From Alphaproteobacteria bacterium (GTDB lineage: Bacteria > Pseudomonadota > Alphaproteobacteria > Reyranellales > Reyranellaceae): 64,000 nucleotides of DNA. Below, one piece after another: positions 60,415-64,000 of this stretch (its first letter is position 1; every line of letters begins with the position of its first letter). The translations under genes were made by a program, and so were the position numbers. Below the pieces are notes generated by a model. It searched no databases and was not told where the DNA came from. It saw only the letters and a list, made by a program, of their open reading frames with translations. The stretch spans positions 62,001 to 126,000 of the forward strand of contig VGCH01000010.1 of assembly GCA_016870115.1 (NCBI GenBank), written 5' to 3'.

Positions 60415-61443
60415 ATGATTCGCATTTCAGGAACGATTCTGGCCGCCGGCACCGCGCTGTCGCTGGCGCTCGCCGGCGCCGCGCAGGCGTAGACCAAGCC
60501 GACCGAACTGCGCTACACCACAGGCGCGCCGCCGCGCACGCCCTGGGTGATGCAGCTCGAACGCTTCGCCAAGGACCTCGATGAGGAATCCCAGGGCAAG
60601 CTGAAGATCATCCCGTTCATCAATGCCCAGCTCGGCAACGAGCAGGACACGATGCAGCAGACCGCGCGCGGTCGCATCGACATGGGCGGCTTCTCGACGT
60701 CCGCCGCCGCGGCGCTGGCGCCGGAGCTGGCGATCGCCAACATGCCGTTCTTCTATGACAACGCGCAGGTCCAGGACTGCGTCTACGACCAGCACCTCAC
60801 CAACATCGCGCGCGACCTGCTGACGCGCCGCGGCGTGGTGTTCCTCGGCTGGACCCATGTCGGCGCGGTCGATGTGGTGGGCAAGAAGGCCTATGTCTCG
60901 CCGGCCGATGTGAAGGGGCTGAAGGCTCGCAGCGCGCCGACCAAGCTGGGCGCGGCCTTCTGGCAGACGCTCGGCGCCAATCCCGTGCCGCTTGGCATCA
61001 CGGAGTGGGCGTCGGCGCACCAGACCGGCCTGGTCGAGGTGTCGGACGCGCCGATCACCTACTACTTCCCGTCGGGGCTGGGCAAGATCGCGTCGGTGAT
61101 GACGCGCACCAACCACGTGGACTCGAGCGGCGTCGTCGTGATCTCCAAGACGGTCTACGACAAGCTGAGCGTCGACGATCGCAACGTGATGGAGCGCGCG
61201 ATCAACAAGCGCCCGGCCTCGCAACTGCGCGCCGAGATCCGCGGCTTTGAGGATGCGATCCGCAAGATGCATCTGGATTCGGGCGGTCAGATCGTCCAGC
61301 TGACGCCGGCGCAGCGCGATGAGTGGCGCAAGGTGATCCAGCCGGCATGGCCCGAGATCGTGAAGGGCGCCGGTGGCGAGGCCCAGCGGATTTGGGACGC
61401 CATGCAAAAGGGACGCGTCGCCTGCGGCGGCAGGACGGCCTAA
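60415..61443 (+). pseudogene. dctP: TRAP transporter receptor gene (dctP) with in-frame TAG after the signal peptide
   Basis: ATG 60415 begins a normal signal peptide (MIRISGTILAAGTALSLALA, then GAAQA). Codon 26 (60490-60492) is TAG; the same frame goes on as TKPTELRYTTGAPPRTPWVM, then the DctP domain through HVGAVDVVGKKAYVSPADVKGLKAR to TAA at 61441-61443. Signal peptides of this family often end AQAQ, so a single C-to-T change (CAG to TAG) explains it. Without read-through the receptor is not exported. A GTG at 60547 could restart but gives no signal peptide. Downstream dctQ and dctM are intact. GGAGG at 60396 serves the ATG. Confidence 0.86.
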
Positions 61444-61519
61444 CAAGAAAAACGACGACGACCGGCGGGGCGCTCCTCAGGGCGCCCCGCCGCCACGTTC
61501 GGAGCGCGGGGGAAATGCG

Positions 61520-62089
61520 ATGACTGGCAACGGAGGGGCGGCTGCGGCCGCGCCGTCTGGCGCGGTGCGCCTTCTGGATGTTTGGCACAAGGCGGAGTGC
61601 TGGCTGGCGGTGGCGTGCTTCTCGTTCATCGCGGTGATCCTCGTGCTCGACGTGCTGGGGCGCGAAGTCCTCGCGCCGCTGCTGCAACTCCTCAGCATCG
61701 ATGCCGGTCCGACCGGCATTTTCGGCGCCCAGCGCTATTCGCTGTTCGCGCTGGTGATCGGCAGCTTTGCCGGCATCGGTATCGCGACCGCGACCGGCAG
61801 CCACCTGGTGCCGCGCGTGGCGTTCGGCTGGGTGCCGGCTCACTGGGGGCCGGCCATGGACCGGCTGGCCGATGTGCTCACCGGGCTGATTTTGTTGGCG
61901 GTGACCTACTTCGGATTCATCTTCGTGGAATCGACTCACGCCGCGCAGCTTCGCACGCCGGTGATCGACTGGCTGCTCTGGCCGTTCCAGCTCGCGATAC
62001 CGCTCGGCTTCCTGTCGGCGGCGCTGCGCTATCTCGTCTTCGCGGTCTGGCCCTCCCTCCGACCGAAGCCGCCGGAGTTCCAGGAATGA
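61520..62089 (+). CDS. dctQ: TRAP transporter small permease (DctQ)
   Basis: 189 residues from ATG 61520 (GGGGGAAAT before it). Four membrane helices: ECWLAVACFSFIAVILVLDVLGREV, a second after AQRYSLFALVIGSFAGIGIA, one at DVLTGLILLAVTYFGFIFV, one at PFQLAIPLGFLSAALRYLVFAV. Stop overlaps the start of dctM (ATGA). It pairs with the large permease to import a C4-type or other carboxylate driven by Na+ or H+; the receptor gene upstream is interrupted. Confidence 0.85.
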   Translation: MTGNGGAAAAAPSGAVRLLDVWHKAECWLAVACFSFIAVILVLDVLGREVLAPLLQLLSIDAGPTGIFGAQRYSLFALVIGSFAGIGIATATGSHLVPRVAFGWVPAHWGPAMDRLADVLTGLILLAVTYFGFIFVESTHAAQLRTPVIDWLLWPFQLAIPLGFLSAALRYLVFAVWPSLRPKPPEFQE

Positions 62090-63354
62090 CCACGATCCTG
62101 CTGATCGCTCTGATCGTCGGGCTGCTGGTTCTTCGCCAGCCGCTGCTGATCGTGCTGCTGGGCGCCACCGCCTATGTCCATATGGTCTGGGGGCGGGGTC
62201 AGCTCGACTACATCGTCGAGGACATGTGGGTTGGGCTCGACAAGGAGCTGATCCTCTCCATCCCGCTCTTCATCCTGTGCGGCAACGTCATGACGCGCGG
62301 CTCGATCGCGCAGCGCCTGATCGACCTTCTGGCGTCGGTCACGCGGCCCCTGCCAGGCGGCATGGCGGTCGCCTGCGTGCTTGCTTGTGCGGTCTTCTCC
62401 GCGATTTCGGGCTCGTCGATCGTGACCATGCTGGCGATCGGCTCGGTGATGTTCCCGGCGATGCGTCAGGCCGGCTACGACATCAAGTTCTCGCTCGGCG
62501 CCATCATGTCGGGCGGCACGCTCGGCATCATCATCCCGCCATCGATTCCGATGATCATCTACGGTCTTGTCACCGAGACCTCGATCACCGACCTCTTCGC
62601 GGCAGGCTTCGGTCCCGGGTTCCTGCTCACGCTGGTCCTCTCGCTCTATTCGATCTGGTTCAACCGGCGCATGCCGTCGCAGCGGTTCGATCCGGCGGAG
62701 TTCGTGAAGGCCTTCCGGAACGGCATCTGGGCGGTGATGATGCCGGTGATCATGCTGGGCGGCATCTACTCCGGCTGGTTCACCGCCACCGAAGCCGCGG
62801 CGATCGCGCTCGCCTACGCCATGATCGTTGAGATCTTCATCCACAAAGAACTGAAGTTCATCGATTTCTACAAGGTGGTACTCGAGGCCTCGAAACTGGG
62901 CGGATCGCTGTTTCCCGTGCTCGCCGTCGCCCTCAGCCTGAACATCATCCTGATCGAGCACCAGGTGCCCCAGAACATGGTCGGCTTCCTGCAGGGCTAC
63001 ATCTCGAGCCCGCTCGCCTTCATGCTGGTGGTGAACGTGCTGCTGCTGGTCGTGGGCTGCCTGATGACCACTGGCGAGGCGATTCTCGTGCTGGCGCCGC
63101 TCCTGGCGCCGGTCGCAGCGGCCTACGGCTACGACAAGGTCCTGTTCGGCGTGATCATGATTCTGAACCTCGAGATCGGCTATCTGACGCCGCCGGTGGG
63201 GCTGAACCTGATCGTGGCGATGAGCGCCTTCAAGCAGCCGTTCGGGCTACTCTGTCGTGCCGCGATTCCATTCATCCTGCTGATGCTGGGCTGCCTGATT
63301 CTCGTCGTCTGGCAGCCCTGGATCGCGATGTACATGGTGACCGGAACGTTCTGA
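62086..63354 (+). CDS. dctM: TRAP transporter large permease (DctM)
   Basis: 422 residues, about 12 helices. DctM signatures: FILCGNVMTRGSIAQRLIDLLASVTRPLPGGMAVACVLACAVFSAISGSSIVTMLAIGSVMFP, and GGTLGIIIPPSIPMIIYG with the Pro-rich hairpin. The C-terminal LNLEIGYLTPPVGLNLIVAMSAF holds the second hairpin. It begins within the dctQ stop. Converges on the quinone reductase gene with 7 bases between stops. Confidence 0.92.
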   Translation: MTTILLIALIVGLLVLRQPLLIVLLGATAYVHMVWGRGQLDYIVEDMWVGLDKELILSIPLFILCGNVMTRGSIAQRLIDLLASVTRPLPGGMAVACVLACAVFSAISGSSIVTMLAIGSVMFPAMRQAGYDIKFSLGAIMSGGTLGIIIPPSIPMIIYGLVTETSITDLFAAGFGPGFLLTLVLSLYSIWFNRRMPSQRFDPAEFVKAFRNGIWAVMMPVIMLGGIYSGWFTATEAAAIALAYAMIVEIFIHKELKFIDFYKVVLEASKLGGSLFPVLAVALSLNIILIEHQVPQNMVGFLQGYISSPLAFMLVVNVLLLVVGCLMTTGEAILVLAPLLAPVAAAYGYDKVLFGVIMILNLEIGYLTPPVGLNLIVAMSAFKQPFGLLCRAAIPFILLMLGCLILVVWQPWIAMYMVTGTF

Positions 63355-63361
63355 CGGCGGC

Positions 63362-64000
63362 CTACACCGCCATCATCACCTTTCCGACATGGTCGGCGCG
63401 CTCGAGTTCGGCGTGCGCCGCCGCCGCCTCGCGCAGCGGGAAGGTCTTGAACAGGATCGGCCGGATCTTGCCCGCCTCGAGCAGCGGCCAGACATGCTCG
63501 CGCAGGCCCTTCGCCATGCGCCCCTTGTTGGCGATCGACTGCGGCCGCAGGGTTGAGCCCGTCAACGTCTGGCGATTGAACATCAGCGCCGCGACATTCA
63601 CCTCGGCCTTGGCGCCGAGCTGCGTGGCGATCACCACGCAGCGACCATCCTGCCTCAACAGCCCGAGGTTCTTCGCCACATAGTCGCCGGCCACCATGTC
63701 GAGCACGACATCGACGCCGCCCGCGAGTTTCTTCGCCTCGGCCGCCCAGTCATTGTCCTTGTAGAGAATGGCATGATCGGCGCCGAGCTTGCGCACGGCG
63801 GCGGCCTTGTCGGCAGTGCGCACCGTCGTCAGCACGGTCGCGCCAAAGGCCTTGGCGAGCTGGATCGCGGTCGTGCCGATGCCGCTCGCGCCACCATGGA
63901 TCAGCACCGTCTCGCCCGCCTTGAGCTGGCCGCGCTCGAAGAGATTGTGCCAGACGGTGAAGTAGTTCTCCGGCAGGGCGGCGGCCTGCGCCATATCGAG
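63362..64000 (-). CDS. NAD(P)H quinone oxidoreductase (PIG3/QorA-like), 5' end outside the window
   Basis: At least 213 codons of an MDR enzyme, truncated at base 64000. Visible: LPENYFTVWHNLFERGQLKAGETVLIHGGASGIGTTAIQLAKAFG (cofactor loop AGGSASG-like GGASGIG), LDMVAGDYVAKNLGLLRQDGRCVVI, and the end HVGKVMMAV. No zinc-binding Cys. The frame is open to the window edge, so the start lies beyond it. Typical substrate: quinones or enones. Confidence 0.88.
   Translation of the reverse strand, partial: LDMAQAAALPENYFTVWHNLFERGQLKAGETVLIHGGASGIGTTAIQLAKAFGATVLTTVRTADKAAAVRKLGADHAILYKDNDWAAEAKKLAGGVDVVLDMVAGDYVAKNLGLLRQDGRCVVIATQLGAKAEVNVAALMFNRQTLTGSTLRPQSIANKGRMAKGLREHVWPLLEAGKIRPILFKTFPLREAAAAHAELERADHVGKVMMAV

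Noticed and set aside
60490-60492. TAG read as pyrrolysine or programmed recoding
   Set aside because: No pyl genes in the window, and the codon lies at a signal-peptide junction where a plain CAG-to-TAG change is enough.

Overview
This is a gene-dense, high-GC (about two-thirds G+C by eye) bacterial chromosomal window with about 63 protein genes. No stretch over about 190 bases lacks a gene, and I saw no rRNA, tRNA, CRISPR, prophage or insertion sequence. It suggests a free-living alphaproteobacterium with broad catabolism, probably near the Rhodospirillales. The reasons are a TrcR/DUF1013 cell-cycle regulator, a PmtA-type phospholipid methyltransferase, an NdvB-like glucan synthase, several orphan Bug/TctC receptors, and many acyl-CoA and short-chain dehydrogenase genes. 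The genus cannot be fixed from the sequence alone.

Layout. 1-6.1 kb: CoA-transferase subunit and lysophospholipase-like hydrolase (minus), then a GH17-GT2 glucan synthase, PmtA-like methyltransferase and NUDIX hydrolase (plus). 6-10.8 kb: MaoC and GNAT, an orphan Bug receptor plus GST, and a minus-strand set of YeiH-like exporter, stand-alone biotinyl domain and a protein of unknown family built from two gapless repeats. 10.8-16.1 kb: DTW-domain gene, then an operon of indolepyruvate oxidoreductase alpha, a short (clade-2-like) chlorite dismutase, oxidoreductase beta-DUF6537 and a thioesterase. 16.3-21.1 kb: dienoyl-CoA-reductase-like SDR, then dienelactone hydrolase, quinone reductase, maleylacetate-reductase-like Fe-ADH and a CmcJ-family gene broken by an in-frame TAA.

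21.2-36.2 kb is one long minus-strand gene train. Its promoter-proximal part (SDR, carboxyltransferase beta, two tandem acyl-CoA dehydrogenases, hydratase, biotin carboxylase alpha) matches the order of the acyclic-terpene atuBCDEF genes of Pseudomonas. Its distal part holds a secreted hydrolase, a NitT/TauT-type ABC transporter lacking its usual receptor, an FAD oxidoreductase, a Bug receptor, a crotonase, an HSDL2-like SDR and an esterase. At its head lie a divergent SCP2-like gene, a LiuR/MerR-type palindrome and a TetR-type palindrome. The same MerR-type palindrome, in perfect form, sits next to the window's only MerR gene at 51.4 kb, and the TetR-type palindrome recurs before the acyl-CoA ligase at 41.7 kb. 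This points to a distributed acyl-CoA regulon.

36.7-42.5 kb: CGNR regulator and VOC protein diverging from a perfect inverted repeat, gamma-glutamyltransferase, acyl-CoA ligase, GNAT. 42.6-50 kb: two DUF2272 lipoproteins around a GMC oxidoreductase, joined to a ferric-iron-type ABC transporter. 50-57.8 kb: VOC, gamma carbonic anhydrase, MerR, DmdC-like acyl-CoA dehydrogenase, crotonases, small OmpA, Bug receptor, SDR. 57.9-64 kb: secreted proline-rich protein, major OmpA porin, TrcR, a TRAP transporter whose receptor gene has an in-frame TAG right after the signal peptide, and a quinone reductase cut by the window end.
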